NCBI GenBank assembly: GCA_950295325.1
Contig: OX485805.1
Location: 42,618,758 to 42,682,757, forward strand
Direction: 5' to 3'
DNA: 64,000 nt
Source of the DNA: Polytrichum commune
Taxonomy: Eukaryota; Streptophyta; Polytrichopsida; Polytrichales; Polytrichaceae
Shown one piece after another: positions 1 to 11,067 of this stretch. The first letter of the stretch is position 1. Every line of letters begins with the position of its first letter. The notes beneath the pieces were generated by a model. It worked only from the letters and a program-made list of their open reading frames with translations, ran no database searches and was not told the DNA's origin. The position numbers were made by a program, and so were the translations under genes.

Positions 1-547
1 AACAAAAACTAAAATTGCAAGCCTGTCTTTGGTTTGTAGTTTAATGTGATTGAATGAAATCAGCGTTGATACATGAATTTAGAGATTTATGATATTGTTA
101 GCCAGTGAGATTCAAACTTCACTCTTTAGCTCCAATCTCCAATCTCCAAACTGCAATAGTAATCTGCAAAGCTAACCTGGAAAAACAAATCTGTCTGGAA
201 ACTACTCCTGCTCCACAGTACCTGAAATAATGAAAGAAAGAATGCATCAAACTGTACAATGCCGTATTTCGCATGTGGGGGGCTACTCAGGGTATGTCAG
301 TTGAAGTGAAGACAATGATGAGATAGATGAGGAAAGAAGAAAAAGGTGGAAAAGGTTGGGCTTGCCTGCCACCAGAGACTCCTCTCAAAATCCGCCATTT
401 GTATACTCTCTACCAATATCATAATATTTCTATGCTGGAACTTGGAAGCATCTGAATCATCAGCCAGGAAAATTGAATATTCAGAACTGCTCATAGTCAA
501 TACATTATAGGTAAGAGGTAGACAACCCTTACTCAGTTACTTTTCTT

Positions 548-893
548 ATTAGGACACCTACATTTGAGTGGTATGTGGTTTGATGTGGCTCCAAGAATGG
601 AATTCAAAAAAACATATGTTTGAAAGAGATTGGAATGCATGCTCAGAATATGAAAACCATTCTAGGCTCCATAATCAATATACTGTAATTGGGGGAGGAC
701 CTATATGATTATTTAATGAGCATGAGAATCTCCACATTATAATGAAGTAAGATACTCATGTGAGCTCCACAAATTATGAGGAAATGTGCTATGGCCTCGA
801 TTTGGATGTGCTAACCATCTTGTACTAATTGCGTGTTTCATGTCCTAGGAGAAGTGGGCTAGCCGGAAAATGTAAGCATTCAAGACCCATCTA
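548..893 (+). repeat. Interspersed repeat family R1, copy 1
   Basis: About 345 bp beginning 'attaggacacctacatttgagtgg' and ending near 'caagacccatctac'. It aligns along its length with 21149-21481 (same orientation) and with the reverse complements of 19524-20228, 22203-22512 and 33128-33476. Shared landmarks are 'tgctcaaaatatgataaccattctagg' in the middle and 'gatgtgctaaccatcttgtactaattg' near the end. No obvious terminal inverted repeat or coding sequence is visible. It is probably a short non-autonomous element; the superfamily is undetermined. Confidence 0.7.
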
Positions 894-1075
894 CTGCATG
901 TCGACGCTGTGCCTCTCACTGTGGTTACTTGCATCAAACTGTCCAGTGGATATCTAATTCTCTTGTGAGAACTTTGCAATCACTCATCCAGGAAAGCTGA
1001 ACAAAATGAACGGGAAATAGCCGGAAAGGCGAAATGTGGAATAGTTTGGGCTTGCTCAGTGGGTCCTCTCGCACC

Positions 1076-1077
<2 letters not shown>

Positions 1078-1110
<33 letters not shown>
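1078..1110 (+). repeat. (TTG)11 microsatellite
   Basis: A run of eleven TTG units directly follows 'gcaccca'. No function is evident. Confidence 0.95.
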
Positions 1111-1111
<1 letters not shown>

Positions 1112-2159
1112 GAATAATATCCTGTGAAATCTTCCAGAATAACTGCAAATTCATCACAATATCTTCACGATCAAATTTAAAGTACTTAAGTTGACTTATG
1201 TATGTCTGCTAAGTTAGATCTCCAACTTTTGAGTTATCATGTGTAGGTATCCATAGTACATACATAGCTATTTGCATCGAACTGTACAGTCCATTTCTTT
1301 TCTTTTTCTTGAGGGGAATTAGTATTACTGGCGTCGATGAACTTCTGGAGAGTGAAATTCCCGGATTTCTTGTGAAACCCAATACGAGATTATTCAACAG
1401 TAAAAGGAGAATCAAAGGTTGGAAAAGTCGGGAACAGGGATCAACACTTCTCGAGGTTTGCTTTAAGTATATGAATATATTCCTGTGGAGCCAGGAGTCA
1501 GAAGGAAGGCTGATAATCCATCAGAAAATTTTCATGCATGTCAGATTTGGTTATTGGTATGAACATATTCCTGCAGAGTCTGCCAGAAGGCTGAAAATCC
1601 ATCACAAAACTTTCATGCTTGATTAAGTGTATGCCTCTGGTTGTGCTATATAACTTATGCACATCAAAGAGCATCATAATAATCGGTGCTTGCATCGAAC
1701 TACTGTACACTAGACTTGCAGTTTTTATTTTCTTGTAGGTAACGGCACTAAGAAAGCTGAAAAACAAACTTGGAAAAGTTTGGGCTTGCTGGCATATGTA
1801 AGTATGTTTCGAACGGTAGAGTGAACTTCTAATTTCCTTGTGAACCGGAATGCCAGGAGCTACAAATAAACTGGAAAGAGATGAATAGTAGAAAAGAGAA
1901 TCAAAGCAAGGAAAAGTTTTGGGGATGCTGACATATGTCTGATGCATCGAACGGTAAAGTGGATTTATAATTTGCATGTAACATGAAAGAAATTCAACTG
2001 TAAAAGAGGGAATCAAACCGAGAAAACGTTCGGGGATGCTGGCAAATGTATCTATGTGTGTATCGAACGGTAGAGTGAATAATTCTAATTTCCAAGTCCC
2101 CAGGAACTTCAAATTCTAGGCTGAAAAGAGATGCCAGGAACTTCATTTCAAATGAGGTG

Positions 2160-2580
2160 AAAGAAAAGAAAAGAAAAGAAATGCTCCACAGTATTTTTTT
2201 TTAAAAAAAATCAAAGGGAGGAAAAGTTGGGCATGGCAGGGGAGGGCGGAGCCTGAGAGTGCGGGAGAGTGCGGCGGAGAATAAATGAAGGGTGGAAGTC
2301 GGGGCGGAGGGCCCAACACAAATTTGAGCGGACGGAGGGACCCAGCCCAGAAGTAAATTCTATACTGGCCAGCTGGTCGGAGCTCCGAGAGACTCGAGGA
2401 CTCAAGAAAGGAAAAACTGAGGAAAGAATAGGAAAGAGAAAGAAAAGAGAAAGAAAAGGGGAAAGGGAGACGGAGAGGCGGGGCGGAGGTTACCAAGATC
2501 ATTGGCATCGTCACCCAACGTCGACGACATCGCCTTCCCTTCCCTTCCCTCCCTCCATCCACGCAGCTCCATGCAACCAC
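2160..2580 (+). promoter_or_regulatory. GA/CT-rich candidate promoter and leader region of the TCP gene
   Basis: This stretch switches from AT-rich DNA to GC-rich DNA with long GA-rich runs (2400-2480, mostly g and a) followed by a CT-rich run at 2530-2560. That pattern is typical of plant core promoters and 5' leaders. It lies about 2.8 kb upstream of the TCP coding exon on the same strand. Because that exon lacks an initiator ATG, a transcript starting here and spliced across 2.7-5.3 kb is a reasonable inference. No TATA box was confidently assigned. Confidence 0.3.
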
Positions 2581-2699
2581 CACTATTCTCATGCAACAAT
2601 TCATCAGCTCCCAGACTTCCTCCCAAATTATTCCCAGCTTCCAACAATAGACCTCACCTCCACTCAAAGCTTGATGAATTCCTCTTGTGAGTTATGATG

Positions 2700-4580
2700 G
2701 GTTATGATGGGTTATGATGGTTATGATGGTTATGTTGGCTCTGCACGGTTATATATGGTGAAGATTCCGAAACTGTTGGGCTACAACTTGTCTCATGTGT
2801 CTGTGTCTGTGCAGTAATGATAGCACCGAGTTAGACTTGTACCCTGCAGAAAGAGGAATTAGTCTACTCTACGGGTTACCTCAAGAAGAAGATGATGTAG
2901 CGAAGAGATCGATTTTTTTTTGTTACCTGAAGGATTTCTTGGGTTTGGTGTGGGGTATGAATGGTGGTAGTAATCAACACGACCGTTGGTTGTTGTTGCA
3001 GACCTGTAGAGTTTCGAAGTTCTGAAACATCAACGTAACTTATATTAAGTAGTTGGTCAGCTGTTTGTTCATTTTTAGTACCGTAGGACTAGGTAGACAT
3101 GAGGTAGTGGTTAATCGCAGCAGCAGCAGGAGGAGATGATGATGATGATGAAGATGGATGAGGAGGGGAGAGGAGAGGAGATCGATCGCCTTCCATGCAC
3201 AGGTGAAGTGGTTCGGTCGCATTTGAAACATGAGCAAATTTTTAACCTAGCTCGGTGATCTTTGAGGTTGACCTCATAGTCGGTAAGTAGTGGCGCCGTA
3301 CGATCTTGGACATATCAATAGTTACATCCTTGCGTCGAGGAATGCATACATGTAGGAACAAAATGGTGGAAAGAATTGAATTGAGAGAAGTTGTTGGTTG
3401 TTCCACATCCTGCTAGCTGCCCACATTGACCGAGGAAATGGCTCCACTGTGCTTAAATAGTGGAGAGCCTGCTTCTGCTGCCCTCCATTTGCATCTTGAA
3501 CAACTTGAACAAAATCCGAGGTTAACACAGAATTAGGTATGGGTAGATTAACTCTGTTAGTGATCCTGTGAGCGACCGGCTTAATATTTTCTTAGGCACC
3601 TCTTTGGCAATCTTTTGGTGGGTAGCTAGCAAGAAGGAAGGAAATTAAAGTAGGGGCGAGTACGACACAATGGCTTGAAGCTCAGACATGTGTGGGTAAA
3701 TTTGAATTGCAGGGTCCGACACGAAAAGCATTCAGCATGAGATTGCAAACTTGAAGCCATTTTTGAGAACCTGAGAATCTTTGAAGCGGAGGAGTCTATT
3801 GAGAAGTCCACATGTTCACGGTGTAACGGCTGAATGGATGGGCTCTTGGTACCAGGTTACACAATTTGAGGAGGAGACGTATCCATTTCGGAGCTAGCCA
3901 CCACAATTGGTTGGTACGCTCGGAGCAGTTCCGGAAGCAACCCACTGCGGATGGAGTGATTGACATGTTGGACAAAAAAATCTGGACAGGATGACTCACG
4001 GTGAAGTTGTCTGAGAAAAATCATGGACAGTTTGGTCATGTAGGTTCAAAGTTGGGTTAACCGCAGGAATTTGAGATGATGGTCGTGTCCAGGCTTGGCA
4101 AGCACAGAAGAGAGATTCTGAGTTTGAACCTGATCTTGTTGCCATAGTTGGTAGAGATCATCGCGTATTTGGAGTCCAGAGGTGGTCACCGAGAGAATAT
4201 TATGTCCACGAGAATGGAGGTCCAACCGAGTATACTTCATAAAACTGATGAAGACCTCGACTACCTAGCCAACAGCACTCTGAAAGGAACGTTGCACCAC
4301 AGGGTTCTCTCAATCTCAATGGCTTGATGCCTTCAGTTTTTCTTTAAGTTTTCTTGAGTTTTGGGAGATTTGGGAGACTTAGGAGTTTTGAAGTTTCTGG
4401 GAGTTTCTCATTGGTCATGCGACTCAAGTGCAGCATTGAGTACAACGTAGCAGGAATTAGTTTCTGCATTTCCCAACTTCGGCATTGGAAGATCACACCC
4501 CCAGGATCTTCGACCAGTTTGCAACTACGCTGCCGATTGAGTAGTATTACGCTCTCATAATTTGAGTAATTAAGTTTCTT
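2700..4580. other. Gap between candidate leader and TCP exon
   Basis: No supported gene. It begins with a short 'ttatgatgg' direct repeat (2694-2730) and contains a GAT microsatellite near 3136-3156. If the TCP gene has 5' exons, they should lie here or just upstream; I could not identify the ATG-bearing exon by inspection. Confidence 0.4.
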
Positions 4581-4583
4581 TAC

Positions 4584-5375
4584 AGCCAATTTTCTGGATG
4601 CGGAAGACTGCAAATCCTCCTTTCTTCACATGGTGGGTTAGCTAATTCTATCCTGCAACAAAGCCACGCGAGAGTCTGGAACTTACTATGTCCTGGCATG
4701 TAGAAAATCGTAGCAAGAGGTAAATTTGTGAACAGAAGAAGGCAATCTTCTTCGAAACTCCACATGTCATTCTCATTCTTTGCAGCCAATGCTTTGATGC
4801 GGAAGACTGCAAATCCTGGGAAAGCACAGATTGGAGCCAGGATTGGGTAGGTGGTTTCCCCGCACGGGTGGATTTGCTAATTCTATCCTGGAACAAAGCA
4901 ATGTCAGAATGTGGAGCTTACCATATCCTGGCATGTAGGAAATCATAGCAAGAGATGTAACTGGTGGATAGAAGAAGGCAGTCATCTTTGGAACTCCACT
5001 TGTGCCACTCTCATTCAGCCAAGACAGAAGACGAAGAAGCAGAGATGCAGTCTAGCTTCTGGGGATAATCCTGATAACAAGACCTGTAATAGGGTGTGGA
5101 TTGTGCGGCGAGAGTTTGCTAATTCTATCCTGGAACAAAGCCATGAGAGAATGTGGAGCTTACCATGTCCTGGCATGTAGAATTTCATAGAAAGACATGT
5201 TGGTGAACAGAAAAGGCAACCAATCTTTGGAACTCCACATGTGTCATTCTCGATCAGCCAGACAGACAGAAGCAGAGAGGCAGTCTAGTAGCTTCTGGGG
5301 ATAGTAATACTAATACTAAGAAGAAGACCTGCAAGCAAGAGGCTACGTGTAGATTGTGGCGTGAGAATATTTGGC
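4584..5375 (+). repeat. ~240-bp tandem array abutting the TCP coding exon
   Basis: The segment 'gctaattctatcctg.aacaaagc..agagaatgtggagcttac.atgtcctggcatgtag' starts at 4641, 4876 and 5118, giving spacings of 235 and 242 bp. Each unit continues with 'ctttggaactccac.tgtg', an 'agacagaagaagcagag' stretch and 'tctagcttctggggat'. A flanking piece 'gcagccaa..atgcggaagactgcaaatcct' occurs at 4584 and 4784. The last unit runs into the start of the TCP open frame: 'attgtggcgtgagaatatttg' matches 'attgtgcggcgagagtttg' of the previous unit. The 5' edge of the coding exon is therefore itself repeat-derived. Confidence 0.85.
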
Positions 5376-6994
5376 AAGGAGCATCTGGAAAAGTGGAAGC
5401 GCAGGGTAAAAGGGGGGGTGATGAGGAGGAATCCACGAGGAGGGTGGTGCGCACGCGCGTTGTGACTGAATCTGAAGCGGTTGTTGATAGAAGAAGAGGT
5501 GTTGCTGCTCTTGTTCCTTCGGGGCTGCCTCCGGAAACAGTTGTTCCTCCACCATCGTCACGAGCTGCGAGACCTTCTGGCGGGAAAGACCGGCACAGTA
5601 AAGTGAACACAGCCAAAGGACCCCGCGACCGAAGAGTGAGGCTGTCTGTGCCCACGGCGGTGCAGTTCTACGATGTGCAAGACAGGTTAGGGTTCGACCA
5701 GCCTAGCAAAGCGGTGGAGTGGCTCATCCGAAAGGCAAAGCCCGCCATCGATGAGCTTGCACAGATTCCACCACAAGGAGGAGGAGAAGCTTCAGAGGAT
5801 ACACAATCACCACAACAACATCAACAACAACAACAGCAGCAACAGCAGCAACAATTGCAGCCATTGCCACATAGCTCCTCGCATGTCTCTGGGACATTCT
5901 CAGCTGCGGCTCTTTCCAATGTCCTCACCACCTCCTCTTTAGATTCGTCGAGTACATCCTATGGGAATTTAGGCCAGCCATCGTCATTGCTGATCGGATC
6001 GTATGCGCAGAGTGGTGGTGGTGGTGGTGGTGGTGGTGGTGGCAGGGAATTAAGGGTTGGTGGGGGTTACCCATTCGGCGGCCAAGGCTCCACTCATTAC
6101 CACAGGCATGGAGGCACAGGAAGCAGCTCGGAGGATGTTGTTGTGTTTCGGGGAGGAGGGTTAGGAGGATCAGGAGGATCAGGAGGAGTTGGAGGTGGAT
6201 ATTCTGCTGGTGAATTAGGTCGGGTTGAACAGCGAGCAAAAGCGAGGGAGAGAGCGAGGGAGAGGGCTAAAGAAAAGCTTTCTTCAACAGGAGTAGAAGG
6301 CGTTCTTCCATTGGCAGCAGGAATTCACAATTATCATCTCCCTTCTTCTGTCCATTTACCTTCGAAGGTGACCAGTGCTCTCCAACATCCATTTCAAGCG
6401 GTGCCATCCTCCTTCCCCGGTGCAAGCATCATCACTCATCCGTTGCATCATCATCATCATCATCATCCACCATCACCATACCATGTGTCTCCGGGTTACT
6501 TCCCTGAGCAAGCATTTGGTGGCGGGCACTCTATCCCTCCACCACCTTTTGTACAACAAGAGCCCCCACCACCTCCCCCTCCTCAATTTGAGATCCCACA
6601 GAGACCGCCTTCTTCATCTTCCTCCTATTATTTTTTGGAGAATCCTCAGATTATTGCTTCCGAGGTAATTCGGTTTCCTCCTCCCACTCCTACTCCTTCT
6701 ACCCCATCTCTCCGGCCATACCCATTGTCAAATGTGAATCTCCCACAACAACCTTTGTATTCCAACTATCCCAGCCCAATGTTCTTCCAGACAACTTCTT
6801 CATCATCTTCTTCTTCGTTGCTACCTCCCATGATGAGGGAGTATCGGCCACCACCACCAACCACAAGCACAGTGTTCCCACCTTCGCAGTTTTACATGCA
6901 ACCTGGCCAGAATCCTGCGTATTTCCACGCATCTGGGTCACGGATACATCAAGGTTTTGATGAATTTGAGGAATTTAAGCCTCCTGACGTGTGA
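5354..6994 (+). CDS. TCP-family transcription factor, class II with R domain (5' end incomplete)
   Basis: Plant-specific DNA-binding transcription factor. Numbering from 5354, residues about 77-135 form the basic helix-loop-helix TCP domain, with the basic start [20 protein letters not shown] and the helix segment [20 protein letters not shown]. The second basic helix of the R domain ([15 protein letters not shown]) is at about 294-308. Together they point to class II, closest in layout to TCP2/TCP24-type CIN factors that control leaf and organ growth. The rest is low complexity: poly-Gln at about 155-167, poly-Gly at 221-230 and 268-283, a poly-His run encoded near 6447-6467, and Pro- and Ser-rich tracts. 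The stop codon is at 6992-6994. The codon at 5354 is TTG. The frame stays open back to a TGA at 5204 but has no ATG, so the initiator must come from an upstream exon (inference). No miR319-like site was seen in the frame. Family call firm; paralogue uncertain. Confidence 0.9.
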   Translation: MWRENIWQGASGKVEAQGKRGGDEEESTRRVVRTRVVTESEAVVDRRRGVAALVPSGLPPETVVPPPSSRAARPSGGKDRHSKVNTAKGPRDRRVRLSVPTAVQFYDVQDRLGFDQPSKAVEWLIRKAKPAIDELAQIPPQGGGEASEDTQSPQQHQQQQQQQQQQQLQPLPHSSSHVSGTFSAAALSNVLTTSSLDSSSTSYGNLGQPSSLLIGSYAQSGGGGGGGGGGRELRVGGGYPFGGQGSTHYHRHGGTGSSSEDVVVFRGGGLGGSGGSGGVGGGYSAGELGRVEQRAKARERARERAKEKLSSTGVEGVLPLAAGIHNYHLPSSVHLPSKVTSALQHPFQAVPSSFPGASIITHPLHHHHHHHPPSPYHVSPGYFPEQAFGGGHSIPPPPFVQQEPPPPPPPQFEIPQRPPSSSSSYYFLENPQIIASEVIRFPPPTPTPSTPSLRPYPLSNVNLPQQPLYSNYPSPMFFQTTSSSSSSSLLPPMMREYRPPPPTTSTVFPPSQFYMQPGQNPAYFHASGSRIHQGFDEFEEFKPPDV

Positions 6995-7660
6995 GTTGAC
7001 ATGCTCCGAGTTTTCTCAGGTAATTTGATTCCAACAAGGAGATCAGGTCATCATCATCTCAGGGAAAGGAGGAAAAAAGTAAGATATTCCAGTCGCCGGA
7101 GGTATGTATGCTCACACGTGCATCTTTGCAGAGAGTGGAAAATCTGGGTGCAATGCTTTTGCAATAGCATCATCATCACTTGAATTCATCATCATCTGCA
7201 GTGTATGTAGGTAGGGTAGGTAGTGCACTTCTGTTGTTATTCCAAAGTGTGCAAAACCCCTCCCAAAAAAGAAATCTGTCTGTCTGTCTTTCTGCCTGTC
7301 TGTTACGCAACTTTTTTGCAAAACTTTTAACATAGACATAGGTTAGTAGTATTCAACATTCTTTCAGTCGTGGATCTTTTCTCGATCCTCAACTCTTCTG
7401 CACACCCTTGATGAGAGGTAGGCTTATGTTAGGAAGAAAAAAACCCTTGTCAGCTTACTAGCTATGACAAATTGATATCCATATGGCTTAAGTTAAGAAA
7501 AACAAAATTTCAAAGCTCACATTATTCCTTACCTGGATATTTGTGAGGCACTAAAGAGACAATACAGATGCCGAGATCCCTTGAGGAAAGACACATCAAG
7601 TGGGGCATTCTAGGCATCGAACTCAGATTTATTGCAACATGTAAAGGGCATGTAAAGGAC
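6995..7660 (+). other. 3' flank of the TCP gene with a TCTG microsatellite
   Basis: Probable 3' untranslated and downstream sequence. A TCTG-rich microsatellite lies at about 7275-7308. No further coding sequence is supported. Confidence 0.4.
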
Positions 7661-7673
7661 ATGTAAAGGACCA

Positions 7674-8370
7674 TTCTGTTGACAAATTTGACTGTTGAAG
7701 ATATGCTGGTTGTCTATATGCATATCTGCATCTATTAATTGTTACAGCGTGGCATGTGCTCAAGGAAACAAAGATGGGTTTTAGTGCTGGATAGAATTTT
7801 TGAATCTCCCATTCACTCACATTGATGCAGTATGAGCAATCCAATAATCTGATGCGGCAAGGGAAGGTAGAAGAATCCTAAGATCTTTCAGCAGCCTTGA
7901 CAATTATCTGTTGACAAATTTGACAATGTAAGTGCTGGTTGTCTGTATACATCTGTGCATCTGTTATAGCACGTGTGCTCAAATAAAACAAGATGGATTT
8001 TGGTATTGGAGAGAACTCAGTCTCCCATTTACTCATTTGCAGCAATCAGCATGAGCAATTCCATAATCTGATGCAATAGGGGAGGGTAGAAGAAAACCAA
8101 GATCTTTCCGCAGCTCTGACAATATTTCTGGTGACATATTTGACAGTGTAAATGCTGGTCGTCTATATGCGTCTGTTATAGCGCATGTGCTCAAAACCAA
8201 ACAAGATGGGTTTTGGTGTTGGATAGAATTCATTCTGTGATTCACTCACGTTGCACTGAACAGCAATGAGCAACTCCAATCTGATGCAGGGGAGAACCCC
8301 AAGATGTTGACAATTTTCTATTGACAATTTTAATGATGGTTGTCTATGCATGTTTGCATCTGTTACAGCA
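7674..8370 (+). repeat. ~220-230-bp tandem array downstream of the TCP gene
   Basis: Four diverged units share 'gacaaatttgacaatgtaa.tgctggttgtctatatgcatctgcatctgttatagc' followed by 'gtgtgctcaaa..aaacaagatgggttttggtgttggatagaattc', 'ctcccattcactcac' and 'atgagcaa..ccataatctgatgca'. Unit starts are near 7681, 7913, 8132 and 8308, so the period is about 232, 219 and then a shortened unit. Reading frames in the copies do not stay conserved, which argues against coding. Confidence 0.85.
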
Positions 8371-8593
8371 CACATGATGAAGCTAGATGTTGCAGATAAA
8401 GGATCTCACTTTTTATATGTCAAGCATTGAATCTAAGGAACAGGATAGCCATGAAAGTATTGATTAATTGTTATGGATTTCTAGCACAAGATATGTAGCA
8501 ATCAAGACAAGGTGGCTTGCCACATAGCCAGCTCATGATTGGCTCGAGAGCCTGGCTAGGAGCCATAGCATGCACCCCCATTCCTACCTAGTA

Positions 8594-8943
8594 CGCTCTA
8601 ACCTCCCTGATATCACGCCTGTGGCAACCAAAATGCACATGATATTAAGGTGGTTTGCAGTGTTCACATGGATGCGTGATGATAGAGAATTGGTGTAGCG
8701 TGTGACATTATGGAATGACACAAAGTCAACATTGCAATAATGACAATTGTGACTGTGTGATGCGTGTAAGCATGTGGTTTGAATTTTAAGGTGAATCATT
8801 TTAATGTCAAAATCCATGATATATGAGAGGGAAATGCAACAACCAAGGAAGGAGATTTAAATTGTACACATCCGTTCCCTTGGGTTTTAGGATACAAGAG
8901 AGGGAGTGATATAACAAAGCATGATGTTACAGATGTTAGGGTG
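8594..8943 (-). mobile_element. 350-bp MITE, family A, copy 1
   Basis: The element is flanked by TA on both sides (8592-8593 and 8944-8945). Its ends are imperfect inverted repeats of about 26 bp: left CGCTCTAACCTCCCTGATAT, right end read inward CACCCTAACATCTGTAACAT. The reverse complement aligns end to end with 19669-20018, which has the same 350-bp length. The TA duplication fits Tc1/mariner-like (Stowaway-type) elements, although the terminus is not the classic Stowaway CTCCCTCC. No coding capacity. Confidence 0.85.
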
Positions 8944-9443
8944 TACCGCCCCATCTAGGTAGGTAGGGAGGGAAGGTTGCTTGGTAGGTTGGTCCATGGC
9001 TCACCACCTATCTTGTTTGCATATTAGATAGTGTGTGGGAGGATAGTGGCTACCTGATATTTGCAATGGCCAATATTCTCTCGCACCCTATCTAGTACGT
9101 AGCGCAAAAGGTCTATATTTTATACCTATGTTCGTTGTGTAGAAACCCCACAGTAGGTTGTGTACAATTTCATTTTATTTTGACACCAAATGGAGTTTTC
9201 CATTGATAAAACGAATATACATTTCACAAGGCAACTCAGTGAATCCAAGCTAGGCTTAAGAGAGCAACTTGGAGAAGACCCAATAAAAGACCAACTTAAA
9301 GTACACAATGTGGAAATGACATCAAGGAACTAGAGAATGGACAAAGTAACATGAAGCAAAGGTCACAAGTCTCAATGGCACAAGCCAACAACTCCCTCAC
9401 AACAGCCAGTGGAAGAACAAAAATGAGTATATCAGAAGAACTA

Positions 9444-9796
9444 CACTAAGTATGACATTTTGTGTCACTATGGTAACTTTTCGGATGACACTTCTTATTG
9501 AAAATTGAACAAGTAGTGTCATGGATGATGGATGAGTTCATCCATTGGCCAAAACCCTACCTTCTCTTGTCATCAACATGTGATGATATATTGTCATGGG
9601 TGATCAAAATTTGGATGAAAATTCACGTGGTAAGTGACAGTAATTGCAACACTGTAAAATCTATTACCCGTGCAAAAAAACTACAAGGAATGACAACGTT
9701 GGGTTCACATTTAGTGTTGGTGACACTATACTGTATTTCACAATTAGTATTGAGCAAGACAATTAGAATTTGTGACACTGAATATCATAGTTAGTG
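9444..9796 (+). mobile_element. 353-bp MITE, family B with CACTA-type ends, copy 1
   Basis: Starts CACTAAGTATGACATTTTG and ends in the inverted form ...ATCATAGTTAGTG, flanked by TA at 9442-9443 and 9797-9798. The terminal inverted repeat is about 27 bp with mismatches. The same structure and nearly the same length occur at 30654-31005, and a partial relative lies at about 23449-23700. CACTA/TAGTG termini suggest a non-autonomous CACTA (En/Spm) derivative, though those usually make 3-bp rather than 2-bp duplications. Confidence 0.75.
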
Positions 9797-9798
9797 TA

Positions 9799-11067
9799 GC
9801 ACAATTCAATGTTAACAACACTCATGCAACTGCACCCATTCACACATCATCATTTAAGAGGGGGCATGGAGACCCAATGATTCTCTCCTCATTTTTTAGT
9901 GCACAAACTGCCATCAGCTTCACAACTTTTGTCCAAGCCGTCAAGATACCATGCCACGCTAACAGGCAATAATTTGCACTCATGGAGAATGTCCTTCCAT
10001 GCGCTACAGCCATAATGATTTGAGAGCACAGTGCCACCTTGAATGACCAAACACCATGTCATTGCAGGGAATCCAAATCATCCAAAGACACACACCTCTC
10101 ATGAGGTGCCAAATTCTAGACAAGGTACAAAGACAGAGAGGTAGTGTCTCCAAATATGCATTGTTGTCACTTCGACCACAGTCACTGTCTGCATGTGGTA
10201 ATCATACAGACCAGCTTGTATATTAGGTTGGTCATAAAGCTCCAACTGCAGTAGGCTTAATCACAATGTGAACTTTCGTGGAGTTGTTCATCCGTACCCA
10301 GGTGTACACCCAGCAGGCAGAATGGGCAATTAGTGTTTGTCATCTGACAAATATGTTCACACCACTGATTCACCACGACAACTCAATGCTGCTAGACTAA
10401 ATGAGTTCAGAGGGTTGTACAATTTACTCCCAATTGTCTGCTGTTCCAGAAGCCACAATAAGATATGTACTAACTTGACAAGAAAACGGATTCCATTTGG
10501 TGCTAAATGGTCTATTGAAAGAATCTTGTATTGGAAGCAGTTTGGTCGGTTGAAAGTCAATGTAAATGTTGACTAAGAACAAGCACCATTGACAGTTGGT
10601 GAATACTAAGCAACATATGTGAAATATTCTTTACCAGACTGTCCACTTTCTTGCACTAATACATGTCATTAGTGAAATGAGCAAGTCAATCTCTAATTTA
10701 AATACCATAACTATTTTAAAATTGTTACGATTAAAAAGAGTATATTACCATTGCACACTATCTCCTTATCATTCAAAAAGAAAATCACAAAAGAACCCAA
10801 CTAATCTCACTTCAGTTGATCACAACGTGTTTTCAAGCGTGTACATAGATACAAAAAGGTGTTCTCAAGACCTGCACACTCTCAGTGCCTACTAGGTACA
10901 CATGTGCCATGAATCTAGCTATTCAGCACAGTTTCAACTAAATAAAATTGAGAAGAACAAATTTTCTTACTCAACACAAGGACTTTAATCAGCAATGTGA
11001 AACAACTCCTGTTATGCTCTCCACTCAGGGAACATCTGTACATGTCAATTACGCAAAATTATCGTAG
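9799..11067. other. Gap between MITE B and the MINPP stop codon
   Basis: No gene seen. The right part is probably the 3' untranslated region and downstream flank of the minus-strand MINPP gene. Confidence 0.4.

Larger units (their letters stand above)
244..2110. repeat. Degenerate array of a short GAAC-core motif
   Basis: A motif of the form GCATCRAACNGTANAGTG recurs at about 244, 931, 1274, 1692, 1805, 1944 and 2061. It is followed by a similar 'cta/tctaatttcc..tgtga' stretch and often preceded by 'gaaaagtttgggcttgct' or 'gaaaagttttggggatgct'. The last three copies are about 120-140 bp apart; earlier ones are spread out and more diverged. The block is partly interrupted by an interspersed repeat at 548-893. 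I see no coding potential that is conserved between copies, so this looks like an old tandem duplication in the upstream region of the TCP gene rather than exons. Confidence 0.6.

Noticed and set aside
2795-3025. A 76-codon ATG frame downstream of the candidate TCP leader
   Set aside because: Tempting as the missing TCP 5' exon, but I saw no donor that would join it in frame to the TCP exon and no family similarity.
5925-6239. Histidine- and leucine-rich frames opposite the TCP coding exon
   Set aside because: Antisense shadows of GGT/CAT and GGA repeats in the TCP frame.
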